Source: Campanula takesimana
Taxonomy: Eukaryota; Streptophyta; Magnoliopsida; Asterales; Campanulaceae
Direction of reading: 5' to 3'
Assembly: GCA_026119855.1 (NCBI GenBank)
Contig: JAOWBW010001636.1
Coordinates: 62,001-126,000, forward strand
Length of the DNA: 64,000 nucleotides
This document shows positions 11,544 through 24,200 of the stretch, in pieces (position 1 is the stretch's first letter; every line of letters starts with the position of its first letter). Both the position numbers and the translations under genes were made by a program. The notes below the pieces were generated by a model. It did no database searches. It saw only the letters and a list, made by a program, of their open reading frames with translations, and was not told where the DNA came from.

Positions 11544-12681
11544 GGCTCAGTTTGTTTCGCGTAAAACAACTTTAGGAAAATGATTTTCGAAAAATGAAAA
11601 TGTTTTTTCGGAAAATGACATAAACATGTTTTTGGTTGTTTGGTAAATCTAAGGAAAATATTATCCGGAAAATATTTGCATATGACAAAAATAATAATTT
11701 AATATGAGAAAAAAAATTATGTAAAAAAATGTAATATGAGAAAAAAATCGAATGTGGGTGGAGGTTGGGGTGGGATGGGTGGGTAGGTAGTGAGGTACTG
11801 GTGGTGGGGGAGGTATTAAAAAATAATTTTAAAATGAGAGTTTTTTTTATATGCTCCCTCCGTCCCACCTCACTTGACACCCATGAGGTGGACACAATAA
11901 CTAAGAAAAAAGAATAAAATAATGAAAATGTGTGGTAGAAAATGAAGATAGAGAATGAGTGGGGTAAATAGTAGTATTGGTTGAATAAATTGAGTGGTGG
12001 AAAATGAATAGAGAGAATGAGTGGTGGGGTAGAGTGAATATAAAATTATATATAAAAAAAGACTATTTTGGGGGGGGTGGGGTGGGGTGGGGTGGGGAGG
12101 TGTTTAAAAATAATTTAATATGAGTGAAAAAAAAAAAATATTATTATTATTTTTTTTTTTTTTTTTTTTTTGGGGGGGGGGGGGGTTGGGTGGGTGGGTA
12201 GGGATCGGGAGTGTGGAGGTTATTAGAAAATAATTTAATAACAATAAAAAGGAAATTTTTGAGGGGTGGGTGGGTTTGGGTAGGGGGTGGAGTTGGTGTT
12301 AAACGATAATTTTATACGAGTGATTTTTTTTATTTTTTATTTTTTATTTTTTTTGGAAGGGGTGGGTGGGTGGGTGGGTGGGGGGGGGGGTAGAGAAGGT
12401 AAGGTTGGAGGATGGGGGAGGGAATATGATGGAAGGAGGGGGTGGTATTTGGAGGTTAAGTGGGTAGGGTGGGTTTGTATGGGGAGTTGGGATGTGAGTG
12501 AGAGAGGGTTAACATTTTCCGGAAAATGATTTACGGCGTAAAAATCTGTAAGTTATTTTACTTAGAAAAGTGGGGAAAACTATTTTCCGACAAATATTTT
12601 CCCCATTTTCCGGTGCTTAACAAACACCGAAAAATGGGGAAAACATTTTCTGGAAGTGTTTTACGCGAAACAAACGGAGCC
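11544..12681. mobile_element. Non-autonomous terminal-inverted-repeat element with G-rich tandem interior
   Basis: Ends GGCTCAGTTTGTTTCGCG and its inverse CGCGAAACAAACGGAGCC, extended by an inverted GTAAAACA. TA lies on both sides. The interior repeats an AATAATTTAATATGAG block alternating with G-runs such as GGGTGGGTGGGTAGGG (11756-11815, 12064-12100, 12170-12210, 12255-12290, 12355-12475). A Stowaway end without its partner sits at about 11854. Open frames here are low-complexity and not genes. Superfamily unresolved. Confidence 0.7.
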
Positions 12682-12683
12682 TA

Positions 12684-12990
12684 AGTTTTTGGGGAAACTA
12701 TTTTTTTACAATTAAATTTTTTTATTTTTTTTACATGCAAGCATTTGACAAATATTTATAAACAGTTTGAAAAATAAATTTTAAATAATTTATAAAGTTA
12801 CTAATTTTTCCGCAAAATCTTGTGTTATTCATTTGAGAGTATATTAAATTTTGAAATGTATAAATTTTAGTATCTTTAAATTTCTTAAAAATGACTTTTT
12901 ACTATTAAAATAGATGGATTTATACATTGGATTATTATTTTTTTGAAGCAAAGTAAATTCTAATTGTATTCCAAGTAAATATCGAGATGG
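12684..12990. other. AT-rich spacer, nothing recognised
   Basis: Between the G-rich element and the solo LTR. No open frame, hairpin or known transposon end was seen. Confidence 0.5.
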
Positions 12991-12995
12991 CACAC

Positions 12996-15664
12996 TGTAA
13001 CGCCCATCATTATTCTTGTTAAATATTTGACTTGCTTGTTAAATTCTTGAATTTGTATATTATGTGCTAGTTTTAATTGGCTTAATTTTTTAACTGCTTT
13101 AGAATATTAAGGTGGTTAAATGTCTAGTTTTGACTTTTGGGTCATTTGTGAAAATATGACTTTAAGGGCCTTTTTGTTAAAAGTGAAACTTTGAGGGGCC
13201 TAAGTGTTATTTTTGAAACTTGAATGTATATCTTGTGTTGCTTCTTCTCAGAGAAGCATTATTCCCCAAATTCTTCTCGTTCTTTCTCTGGTTGGTTCTT
13301 GAAAGCTAGGTTTAGGGTTTACCCTATTCTCGACCCCCCCGAGTTTAATTATCCCTCTGTTCTTGATTCCGATCCCGGATAAATATTCGTGGCGTTGAAT
13401 AGAGCGTTTCCTGCTGAACAGAAATACGTTTCCTTGATTTTGATTCCGGAGTAGGTAAGTTATTAGCTCCCCCTTGCTTGTAATAACATGCATATATGTT
13501 ATTCTTGATACTTGTGCTTGTCAATTTCGTGTTTGGGGCAATTTTTGTGATACTTGTAATTTTGGGACAAAGGGAGTATAACCCTCTGAGAAAGAAATCA
13601 TGATTTGCTGAATTAGGCCTTGGGCGCCCGCCCAGAGGGGTTATGTGCGACCGCCCAAAACTACTGAAAGGTTCCCATATAATTCTGCCGAGTGGGCGAC
13701 CGCCCAGTCCCTAGTGGGCGCCCGCCCACTTAACCTGAAAAATAAAAGTGTTGTTTAAAGTTTGTACAAGTTGGAAGTAACCCTAGTTAAGGTATAAAAC
13801 CTTAGTATAAGATGTACTAGCAATGTTTGTGTACCTTTTGGGGCATTAGAACTTAGTCTTGAACATGAACACTTATAGAACTCAAATGAGAACTTAAGTA
13901 TAAGAGTAACAACTCTTCTTTATGTCTTGAAAGTGCTATGAACAAGCACTAATGTGTTATGCTTGTCTTGAAACCAATGTTTGTGCTCCTTAGGGGCATT
14001 AGAACAATGTCTTGGGCTTGAACATCCTAAGAATAGGAGCAAGAACTTGTAAGAGTAAAATGTATAATTCTTATACATGCTTGAATGTCCAAAGATTGGA
14101 ATTATAACTTGAGTATAAGACAATAAAATCTTGTACATGACTTGAACATCCATAGAATTGGATTAATAACTCAAATATAAGATGATAAAATCTTGTGCAT
14201 GCCTTGAAACCAATGCATGTGTATGGTAATAAACTAGAAAGTGCTATGAACAAGCACTAACGTGTATGAGACATGTTCTTGATGTGTATGTGCAACCATT
14301 GCATATAGTTTCTTGATAACAATGTGACTTCTTGATTACTTGAAGCATGTTCCTTGATGAGCTAGTCCACTACTTCTGGATTAGTTCTACTCTTGTAGTT
14401 CAAGTAAATACCTACTTGTGTATTCTTGTGTGAGTCCAGCTGGTCCTTGCTTGTTCGGAGGTATATAGGTTCACGCTTATCATGAGGCTGGGGCCAAAGT
14501 GATAATCGGGGATCTATGTATCTGCGCTTGACCCCTTACTACAGGCCATAGTAAGGGCATAGATTCCTTTGTTAGAGCAATACGCCTGATTAAAGTGAAT
14601 GCTAAACTCGTGAACACCTCGTGAATGACACTGGTTACCGGGTCTTCTTATATATACTGCATAAGCGGTTTCTTGATATTGATCGTAATTTGTCAAAGTA
14701 ATACAAGCTACGACAATAATGGTATTCTTGGGAGGAATAAGGAAGGAAGCAATATCCTTTATAACGGGCTAGCTTATCCTTATGTGCTACTTAATGAGTT
14801 GGCTTAGCCTCTCATATACTTGTTACTTGATGATACTTGATACATGATTGCTTGAGTATCTACTTGAATTGCATGATAACATGTCATGTAGTTACATCTA
14901 ATAGCTTACTGAGATTTATCTCACCCCGTTCCTTGTTTATTTGTTTTCCTTATATCAAAGGAAGGGTAGTGATAGTGCGCAGTGAGGATCGACATAGCTG
15001 GGAGCTTACTACGCAGGTGGTTATTCTTTTGGGGATCGTGGTCCTTTTACATTTTGGTGAGGACGATGTATTATGGGTTATGTAACTCCTTATTTTGGGG
15101 TAGACATTCTTGTATAGTTCTTGTTGTCTCTAGACATCTTGTAATGCCAGCTTATGTGCTAGGCATTTCTTCCGCTGTGTATAATCATGTTTGGTTTAAA
15201 TTTTCTTGTCTAGAACTCGTGGTGTGAGCTATCTTAGCTCCTTACTCTAGAGTATACTCCCTCCGTCCCACTAAGAGTGAGACTTATTTCCCTTTTGGGC
15301 CGTCCCACTTAAAGTGAGACTACCCAAAATGGAAATGTTTTAATATACTTATATTCATCATTCCCCACTATTTAAACCCACTCATTCTCTCTCTTCATTT
15401 TCCACCACTCATTTTATTCAACCAACACTACTATTTGCCCCACTTATTCTCTCTCTTCATTTTCTACCACATATATATCACTTTATCTTAAATATCGTGC
15501 CCACTCCTCTAGTCTCACTCTCCATGGGACGGAGGGAGTATATATCATGTCAGTTGTTATAAACAGTTGTCATCCAGTTTCTTGTTAGTTTCTTGATTCT
15601 TGTTATTCACGCGCATCCAGGTTCGAGGTTCTATTAGGGGATCCCGGGACCTGGGGGCGTGTCA
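12996..15664 (+). repeat. Solo LTR, Tekay-like Ty3/gypsy (2.67 kb)
   Basis: Begins TGTAACGCCC and ends GGGGCGTGTCA, flanked on both sides by CACAC (12991-12995 and 15665-15669). No primer site or coding region adjoins it, so it is a solo LTR left by LTR-LTR recombination. The ends are typical of the Tekay/Del chromovirus lineage; that assignment is from memory of the ends. Inside are four GGGCGNCCGCCCA-type motifs (13620-13735), degenerate internal repeats around GGGGCATTAGAAC and CTATGAACAAGCACTAA (13840-14260), and a nested Stowaway. Confidence 0.83.
15257..15538. mobile_element. Stowaway MITE
   Basis: Starts CTCCCTCCGTCCCACT and ends with the inverse GGGACGGAGGGAG, with TA on both sides. 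It lies inside the Tekay-like solo LTR and so is younger than it. Confidence 0.9.
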
Positions 15665-15884
15665 CACACCACAAGATCTAGAAGTTCATCCCAAATAATA
15701 CAATCGTCGAACAACATAAATTTCACAGATTGTTGAAAGAAAATCATGATAAGCACAAATATTGCTTGCAAAATCACTATTGTCTGCCTTGATTTGACCA
15801 ATGATTTGGTCTATGCTTTGCAAGCCACCAATAAATTGAACCCCATCAGTTTTACTTGTGCATCCTTGATGTTCGCTTCATTGT

Positions 15885-16079
15885 CCCTGTTCTAAAGAAC
15901 TCACTTCTTACTAAAACTTGAGACGCCAAAATGCTACTCCAAGAAACACTTGGAAACTGCCATACACATGCATTCAATGGATCATTTCTCCGATAGGATT
16001 TATCTTTGAGAACAATACACAACAAAGCACTTGGATTGACAAGTAGACACCAACCAAGGTTCTCCAACACATCAAAATT
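15885..16079 (-). pseudogene. LINE (non-LTR retrotransposon) remnant, region before the RVT zinc-binding domain
   Basis: The minus strand reads NFDVLENLGWCLLVNPSALL, then VLKDKSYRRNDPLNA and SWSSILASQVLV. This matches the W-LL-NP-sLla-vLKaKYfp pattern between reverse transcriptase and zf-RVT in plant LINEs. The frame stays open on both sides (15852-16172) but the flanks are not recognisable. No poly-A tail or target duplication was found. The rest of 15670-16300 is unassigned. Confidence 0.55.
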
Positions 16080-16302
16080 AAGAAGTTGCGTAGAACAAGA
16101 TTCTAGATAATAATCCAAGGCTCTCAACACAAGGAGAGAAAATATTAGGCTCTTAACAAGGAGAGAAAACACAAGGCTCTCAACAAACGGGAAAAAAAAT
16201 CATAGTAATCGATCTTACTAAGCATTAAATTTTAAAAAACAAAAAAAGCAAATTTGAACATGAAATTCTAATTTTACATTTATTTATTACCAAAATCAAT
16301 AA

Positions 16303-16348
16303 CACAATTGTTTATAATCTCAACGAATTGAGATTACAAACGATTGTG
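16303..16348. repeat. 46-base palindrome, copy 1
   Basis: CACAATTGTTTATAATCTCAA, a CGAA loop, then its near-perfect inverse. The second copy is at 16661-16706. The copies also share flanks (AATAA before, GTTAG after). Confidence 0.75.
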
Positions 16349-16363
16349 CTGTTAGTGAACTAA

Positions 16364-16607
16364 GGGCTCGTTTGGTAGCGTGATTAGAGATGGATATGAT
16401 TATTAATCTAATAATCTTGGTGTTTGGTAGACTAAATGCAATCCGATTAATAATCATAGGTACAATTCAAATAAGCTTCTTATCCAGTCTTATCCCCTCT
16501 AACTCCCTTCATATCTACCCGTAAAAAAGGTGGTGTAATTAATCCCCCGATTAATAATTTTCCGACTATTAATACGGGCTAATCCTATCAGGCTACCAAA
16601 CGAGCCC
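16364..16607. mobile_element. Small MITE with GGGCTCGTTTGGTAGC ends
   Basis: GGGCTCGTTTGGTAGC at the left and GCTACCAAACGAGCCC at the right; 244 bases, no coding. A related, truncated and inverted copy lies at 19142-19317 inside the permease intron. The target duplication is not clear. Confidence 0.82.
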
Positions 16608-16660
16608 AAGTTTGTTATAATAACCGTTATACATTTTTGAATTTCTGACCCTACTAATAA

Positions 16661-16706
16661 CACAATTGTTTATAATCTCAACGAATTAAGATTACAAACA
16701 GTTGTG
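16661..16706. repeat. 46-base palindrome, copy 2
   Basis: Differs from 16303-16348 by a few bases. Together the two copies bracket the small MITE as direct repeats about 358 bases apart. Confidence 0.75.
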
Positions 16707-16712
16707 TTGTTA

Positions 16713-17588
16713 GCGATACAAGTGAAAATTGGTGAGCGAAAATTCGCTCAAGTGCTGTTACAGTGAGCGAATTTTCGCTCAAACCACTGAGCGAAATTGT
16801 TTCGCTCTCAAACGACGTCATTTATGCTAAATGTCAAAAATGTTCATAATTTTCTTTTCTTTATAAATAGAGACCAATATTTATATTCTTCACACCTCTT
16901 CTTCCATACTTTCTCTCTCTAAGGTTAAGCCAAAAAAATATTTTTCATTATGTAAAATTTCATAACCGATTCTCGAAATTCTGGAAATGATTCTAATCAA
17001 GCTTGGCTCGAGTTAGTTCTGGGGTGACAAATCTAAAAATAAGGGAAAGGGAAAACAAAAGCCAACTCAAATTGAGCAAGACGATACATTCATATACATG
17101 AGGGAAAATTTTCACGTCGGAAATAGTATCACTGAATGAATACATGGCACGCAAACAGACTCTCCAAAACAAATCAGCACACTTACCTCTCAACGTAGAT
17201 CTGATTGAGAGTATATATGCTATCAACAACTCTTGATATTATGTAGCATTTATCTACTATTGTACTTGTTTTGTTTTCGTATGCATGTTATGTATTAAAT
17301 TGTTATTCTCGTGTGTTTAACGTTTAAGATAACACAATTGAAGTTTATTTATGAGTATTTAATAATTTACAAAATTATGTAACTACAAAAATAAATAAAT
17401 ACAATTGTAATGTGGATTAATGAAAAACTAATTTTAATATTAATTAAGATTATTTAGTTATAAGTAACTAATTTTTATTTATTTTTAGATAATAAAAATG
17501 AGGTGAGCGAAAAAATTCGCTAAAAATATCAGTTTTTGTGAGCGAAAATTTGCTCAAAGACAAGATTCGCTCACCATTGTACATGCTC
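16713..17588 (+). mobile_element. PIF/Harbinger-like non-autonomous element with GAGCGAA palindromes
   Basis: The right end, inverted, reads GAGCATGTACAATGGTGAGCG; the left end is a decayed version containing GGTGAGCGAA. TTA (left) and TAA (right) flank it. Near each end are palindromes of the type GAGCGAAAATTCGCTC (16731, 16760, 17500, 17540). Inside are a TATA-like TTATAAATAG at about 16860, a CT-rich leader and a transposase C-terminal remnant. It resembles the element at 27817-28848 in end structure. Confidence 0.68.
17144..17236 (+). pseudogene. C-terminal remnant of a Harbinger/HARBI1-type transposase
   Basis: Reads MARKQTLQNKSAHLPLNVDL then IESIYAINNS and stop. It resembles the conserved tail of PIF/Harbinger nucleases (Thr-His-x-Leu-x-x-Asp-Leu-Ile/Val-Glu-His/x-Ile/Leu-Trp). 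The upstream catalytic domain is absent or scrambled. Called by pattern only. Confidence 0.5.
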
Positions 17589-17749
17589 TAAGTTGATTGG
17601 TGTTGTGAGTATAAATGTAAAGTAAAAAAGAGAATGCGTAGGAGAAATAGTAAAAAAAAAATATTTATCATTTTTAAAAATGACCATATACACTGAAATA
17701 GACTAAAAATGAGAGATAGAACTTATACTGTGAGGGAGTATTCTGAGTA

Positions 17750-18045
17750 CTCCCTCCGTCCCAATTTAAGGTTTTTACTTTCTTTTTTGGTATGTTTCAG
17801 TTTAAGGTTCTTAGTTGTTTTATTCCTTAAATGGCAAAATATAAATAGTGTTTTGGACAGTCGTGTCCTCATAAACTTCATATATTACAAAAAAGTCATC
17901 ACTCATCCATTTACTTTTCAGCCACTTGCTTTATGAATGAACAATTATATCCTTCACACACTACTATTGTTGACTCAAATTTACATTGTTTTCTTAATAA
18001 GCATGTAAAGTCAAACTAAAAACTTTAAACCTGAACATAAGAGTA
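17750..18045. mobile_element. Stowaway-like MITE in the permease promoter region
   Basis: A clear left end (CTCCCTCCGTCCCAATTTAAGG) and a decayed right end (ACTTTAAACCTGAAC, about 18025-18045). It ends about 175 bases before the permease start codon. A separate GAGGGAGTA end lies at 17732, so two elements abut here. 18046-18218 holds the 5' leader of the permease, GA-rich just before the ATG. Confidence 0.6.
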
Positions 18046-18218
18046 TTTATTTTCGGGAGAATACAAATTTCTTTGCTTGTAATGTTCCTTCTCACCTTTT
18101 CAACTCCTAAAAACCTCACTTGTTCACAAATAAAACACTCCCAAATCCTGAGGAACAAAAAACACACCAACCGTGTGAGCTAAAGAGAAACAAAGAGAGT
18201 GAGAAGATATAGAGAGAG

Positions 18219-21200
18219 ATGGAGAAGGAAGTCCAGAAGAAAACCATGTACACCGAAACAGCTGAACAAGGTGACATGAATTTCGACGACGACGGCCGTC
18301 CCAAACGAACAGGTATATATTTTCATTACAAGATTAATAATTATAATTATTTTTCGAATAATTACTAATTTTGTAAATATTATTACTCCTGATTTGGGGG
18401 TTGAATTGAATCAGGGACGTTTGTGACGGCAAGTGCACACATAATAACGGCGGTGATTGGATCAGGGGTATTGTCATTGGCATGGGCTATAGCACAGTTA
18501 GGATGGGTTGCCGGCCCAGCAGTCCTCGTCGCTTTCTCTTTCATCACCTACTTCACCTCCACTCTTCTCGCCGACTGTTACAGGTCGCCGGACCCCCTCA
18601 CCGGAAACCGAAATTACACCTACATGGATGTTGTCAGAGCTCATTTAGGTACCTCCCCTTAATTACTTCTTTTTCATTTTCTATATTATGCTTCTGGACA
18701 TTCATTTTCAAAGGTAGTTAGAAAGTAGTAGTAGTAGTATAATATTTTCGTAATTTTTTGGGATGGAATAGTAAAAAAAAATAAAAAATGAAATTTAAAT
18801 TTAAATTTATATTTATATTTATACTGCAATTTTAAGAGCATACAAATATACAATCGTTGTGATCCTTAAATTGATATAGTCTGAATATGTTCAGTTAAGC
18901 CGTTCTCTTAGTAAATCTAAGGCTAAAGAAAATTATGCTAGTTAAATGAAATGTTAACAAAAAGAATGATTTTTATTATTATTATTGTGCATTGTCGGAT
19001 GACTACACATTTTAAATTTTATTGTATTCCAGATTCGTCAAAATGTCAACATTTTAGAAATTGCTTTATATTTTTTTAGTACAATGATTTTTATTAGGTA
19101 GACAGCAAAGAAATACTCTCTCCATTCCACAGAGAGAGTAAGGCTCGTTTGGTAGCCTGACAAGATTAGCCCGTTTTAATAGTCGGAAGATTATTAATCG
19201 GGGATTAATTACACCACCTTTTTTTATGGGTAGATATGAAGGGGGTTAGATTGGATAAGAAGCTTATTTGAATTGTACCTATGATTATTAATCGGATTGC
19301 ATTTATACTGGGATTAAGAAATTGAAGAAGTGTTGTGAGTATGAAAAATGGGGTAGGAGAGAGAAAGTGTGGTAGAGAATAATAAGTTGATTGGTGTTTT
19401 GAGTGTAAAAGTAAATTATGGGAGAGAATGAGTGAGATAAATAATAAAGATTTTTTACTGGTTTAGAAAGTGGACACTTACTCTGGGACAAACTAAAAAG
19501 GAAAAGATAGACACTTACTCTGAAAACAGAAGGACTATGGGATGGAGGGAGTATACCATATCTATATGGAATAGGGAGCATTATTGATTGTATAACGTAC
19601 TCCCTCTAGTCCAAAATAATTGTCACTTTTAGTCAAGCAGATGTAAGTTTGACAAATAAATTTAAACAAAAAATAATGATTCTAATAAAAATCTTAAAAT
19701 TGTTATTAAAAGTATTATTAATTATAATACAATGACAAATTTTAGATTTTTATTAGCATCATTATTTTTATTTAAATTATTGGTCAAAGTTACATCTGAT
19801 TGACCAAAAGCGACAATTATTTTGAACAGGTAAGTTAGGAAAATCTGATTACATAAATTCCATGGTAGATTAACAGTCAAGTTCTGGAAATCTATAAAGG
19901 TGTTAGAAAGTTGAAAAAGGAAAAGGGGTATTATAATCTTGAGTTGGTATCATACAAAGTGTAGTAATATTCATTTTGTCAAAAGAAAAATAAAATAAAA
20001 ATAGAGAAACTGTCTCCTTGTCCCAAAAGAAGTGACCCCTTGTCCCAAAAGAAGTGACCCAGTGGTAAAGCTAAACTTGACTCTCGGTGAGCGCGATGGT
20101 TCGATCCCTCTACTCGTCTCCTTCTGACGTGGACATCGTCAAAAAAAAAAAAAAAAAAAAAAAAAAAAAGCCTGCACTTTGTATGTAGTTAGAGATAATA
20201 TAAATAAACTTATGGGTAGAATTTAGTGTAATGATGAATTTTGTTTGTTGGTGACTGACAGGAGGGGTGAAGGTGAAGCTGTGCGGGATAGCACAATATG
20301 GGACTTTGGTGGGAATTACAATTGGATACACAATCACCTCTTCAATTAGTATGGTGTAAGTACTCATTTACAAGAGTTTATATTTCATAATTAATTACTC
20401 ATCCCCTTTTTATAGAAAAAAAATAAATTTTGAGCAACCCAAATTTGAAATATAGTTTGGTAAACAAATATAACGATGCTTCATTTGTTGAGAGATTTCT
20501 TTATACCAATCCAATTCAATTCAATGAGTACAAAAATTATAAAAGCGGAAGCGTACCTTAATCATTATCAAAGATGAACATTAACGAAAGACTTGAATAC
20601 CCCGTTAAATATTGAGCGGAAGCTTTGAGTAAACCCGGGTTCGATCTTCCAATCGATCCGTATACTCTGTCATTAATCTCTACTGAAGGGATGTAGGAGA
20701 TTTAGAGATGGATACGTTCAATTGGGGACCCGACCCCTATATATAGTTATAACACATCCGTTAGAAAAAGTCACATCCGTTAGGATGAAAGGATGCATCC
20801 ATTAATAGTATTTACAAATAGGCCCCTCATCTATTTATAAATACAATATGGTCTCTACACATTTATAAAATAAAACCCATACTTATAAAGATGACTTAAG
20901 GCCCCCTAACTTCATTAGATCACTCTAATTAGGCCCAAGTAAGGCCCCCTAACTTCATTAGATCACTCTAATTAGGCCCAAGTAACTGTATAATAATATG
21001 ACATATGCAATTAGCCCGTAGTGCATACCCAAATACTATATTTATTATATTTGTACAATGTATAGTCCACTAAAATTTCCAACATCATTTTTAATTAAAA
21101 ATGAAATAAATAAAATGTGAATGCAGGGCGGTGAAGAGGTCAAATTGTTTCCACAAACATGGGCATCACGCAAAGTGCTCAATATCGAATTATCCATTCA

Positions 21201-24200
21201 TGATTATATTTGCGGTAATTCAAATAGCGCTGAGCCAAATTCCTAATTTCCACGAGCTCTCCTGGCTCTCTTTACTCGCCGCTGTCATGTCTTTCGCTTA
21301 CTCTTTCATCGGTCTTGGACTCGCTATAGCTAGAGTTGCAGGTATTTTTCTATCTCCTCCGTCTAAAAATAAATATTTAATATTTTGATAGTATTAATTA
21401 AGAATAAAAATAGATATTGATTTAATTGGATTTTTATATTGAAATTTGAAAACGGATTTAGAGAGAGGACATGCACGGACAAGCCTAACAGGGGTGACAG
21501 TAGGAGTGGACGTGACGGGGAATGAGAAGGTTTGGAGAACATTTCAAGCCGTTGGCGACATTGCCTTCGCCTATGCTTATTCCACTGTCCTCGTCGAGAT
21601 CCAGGCATGTTTCTTTCTATTTTCCATAATATGCTTCCTCTCATAAGCTCGTGAATTTCTTTTCTTTTTTGTTTAAGTATGCTAGTAAAAACACTTCCCG
21701 CGGTGCACATGTGGATTTGAGAGCCACATTTTGTACTGGAGCAGAAAGTTATTTGCTTGAAACTTGTACATTAGATCCATATAATTGAGACAATATTGAA
21801 GCCCTAAAGGTTATATTTGGACCTCAACTAAGCTTAAGATTCTTAATATATACTCTCTCCCCGTTTCAAAATAAATTCTTAAGTTCTATATAGTCATATG
21901 GATAGACGGTGGTGGTGGATGGAAGGATATGTATGCATTCATAGAAAGATACGGGCGATAATCTAGAAGGGTGTGGCTAATAATAATGAAGCAAGCCATG
22001 TTACTAGTAGACTACGAGTATTGTTCATTGCACCACACCACCACGTTCACCATCATAAATCTATATATATTAAAAGTCGAGGCGGAGGGCTACGAATTCG
22101 CCACTCGGACATGTTTTGGCTAATACTTGCTTTTGGTGAAGCTACATCATCACCATTCTTAATTATAAGTGGCTCTTGATATTCTTATTATTAGCTAATA
22201 ATATTAGTTAATACTAATAGTTATTGTATAGGTTAACTATTAGCTATTAATAGTTTTAGTTAACTATAATAATTAATACTCCCTCCGTCTCAATATGTTT
22301 GGCCACTTTTGATTTTTGATGGTCAACATTAGTGAACTTTGACTAAACATTAATGTCAATCTAATCATCCTAATTAATTTCTAAAAATTATTATTGATAA
22401 ATCATTTATATATCTATCAATAGCAATTTTTAGAATTTCATTAGAATAATTAATTTGACGCCAATATTAGTCAAAGTTCACTTGTGTTGAACATTAAAAG
22501 TCAAGAGTGGCCAAACATAGTGAGACGGAGGGAGTATATAAGTTAACTATTACTATTAATAGTATTAGTTAACTATAATAGTTAATATATAAGTTAACCA
22601 TTACTATGAATAGTATTAGTTAACTATAATGGTTACTATATAAGTTAACTATTACTATTAATAGTATTAGTTAACGTTAATAGTTAATATATAAGTTAAA
22701 TATTACTATTTATAGTATTAGTTAACCATAATAGTTATTATATAAGTTAACTTTTACTATTAATAGTATTAATTAACGTTAATACTAGTTATTATATAAG
22801 TTAACTATTCATATTTATAGTATTAGTTAACCATAATAGTTATTATATAGGTTAACTTTTACTATTGATAATAATAGTTAATTATAATAGTTATTAGATA
22901 TATATTAACCTTTACTATTAATAATATTAGTTAACCCTAATAGCTATTATATAAGTTAATTATTATTATTTTTTAAGTAATTATTACGATTACTAATATT
23001 AGTAAATCATAATAGTTACTCTCATTATTCCAAATTGAATGTCATGTTTTGTCCTAAAATAAATGTTTTTTTTTTTATTATTTTACCTTCAAATAATTTG
23101 TACCTAAAACTTATTTTCATAGATCATTATATTTTTGGCAACAAAAATTTTGAGAGTGAATAATAAATATTTTTATGATTTTTCTATTAAAATAAATCTT
23201 TTTAAAATGACATTGGTTAACCATTAGCATACTATATTAGACTTTTTTTTTTTTGAAGCATACTATATTAGACTATTAGTTACTATATTAGAAAAATAAC
23301 TATTATATAATAACATTCTACTATTGTAATAGATATGATTCTACTATTGTAATAGATAGGCATATTCTATTATTCAGTACTATTAAAGTACTATACTAAT
23401 ATACAATATATACAAATAGAGCAGAGAAGAAGATAGGTGAAAAGTCTATATTAATTTAAAATTATTACATCAATTATTATAAGTGTGTTAATATTATACG
23501 TTTGTATAATTATATTAACTTTAAAATTATTACATTAATTATTATGAGTGTATTAATACTATAAATTTGCATCAATATAAATTTTTTATATGGATTCATT
23601 TGTGAAAAAATAACTATATGCATTCATTTAAGTGCAACTGTTACTAAAATATGAAAAGTCTCAATATAACTTAATACATTAATAATTATTATGATAAAGT
23701 AACTTAAACTTCTAGGATATAAGAAATGAAAAGTCATAATTAAAATATAAAGCCACATTAAAAAGTTTATGTTAAGGCAACTTTTAAGTAATCCAGTAAA
23801 CAAAAGAAAGTCACAAAAAACAATAATCTTAGCTTTAAATCCAAAAGTTAGAAAACAATTTACTCTTTAATTTATCCCCTTAAACTAAATTAAAAAACAC
23901 AATGTAATTGATTATTTACTTTTTACACGTCATTTCTTTTAGTTGTATTTTATGATATTTTATTCTAATCATAATGAAATTTACTTGACTAACTAAAATA
24001 AAAAACAAATTGTAACGCACGGGTTTTTTCCTAGTTATAGAGAAGATGACTTGCAAGTTATTTTTAGGATAAACCACTTTCTCTTAAGTTTTCATTAAAT
24101 TGAAATGGCCGGTAAGTTTCTACGTAGTAGTATATTATACTCCCTCCGTCTCAAAATAGATGTCGTTTTAGGAGTTAAATTTTGTCTTAAAATACTTGTC

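Larger units (their letters stand above)
22060..24034 (+). mobile_element. Helitron, non-autonomous (permease intron 5)
   Basis: Starts TCTATATATATTAAAAG after an A and ends ACGCACGGGTTTTTTCCTAG before a T, the A/T target and TC...CTAG ends of plant Helitrons. Only the right arm of the subterminal hairpin (GCACGGG) survives. The interior is mostly AT-rich tandem repeat plus a nested Stowaway; no Rep/helicase. Its left arm (GAAGCTACATCATCACCAT, ATTAGCTAATAAT) recurs at about 36100-36165. Confidence 0.75.

Noticed and set aside
12287..12529. Gly-rich open frame in the G-tract element
   Set aside because: A by-product of (GGGT)n repeats; no start context or recognisable domain.
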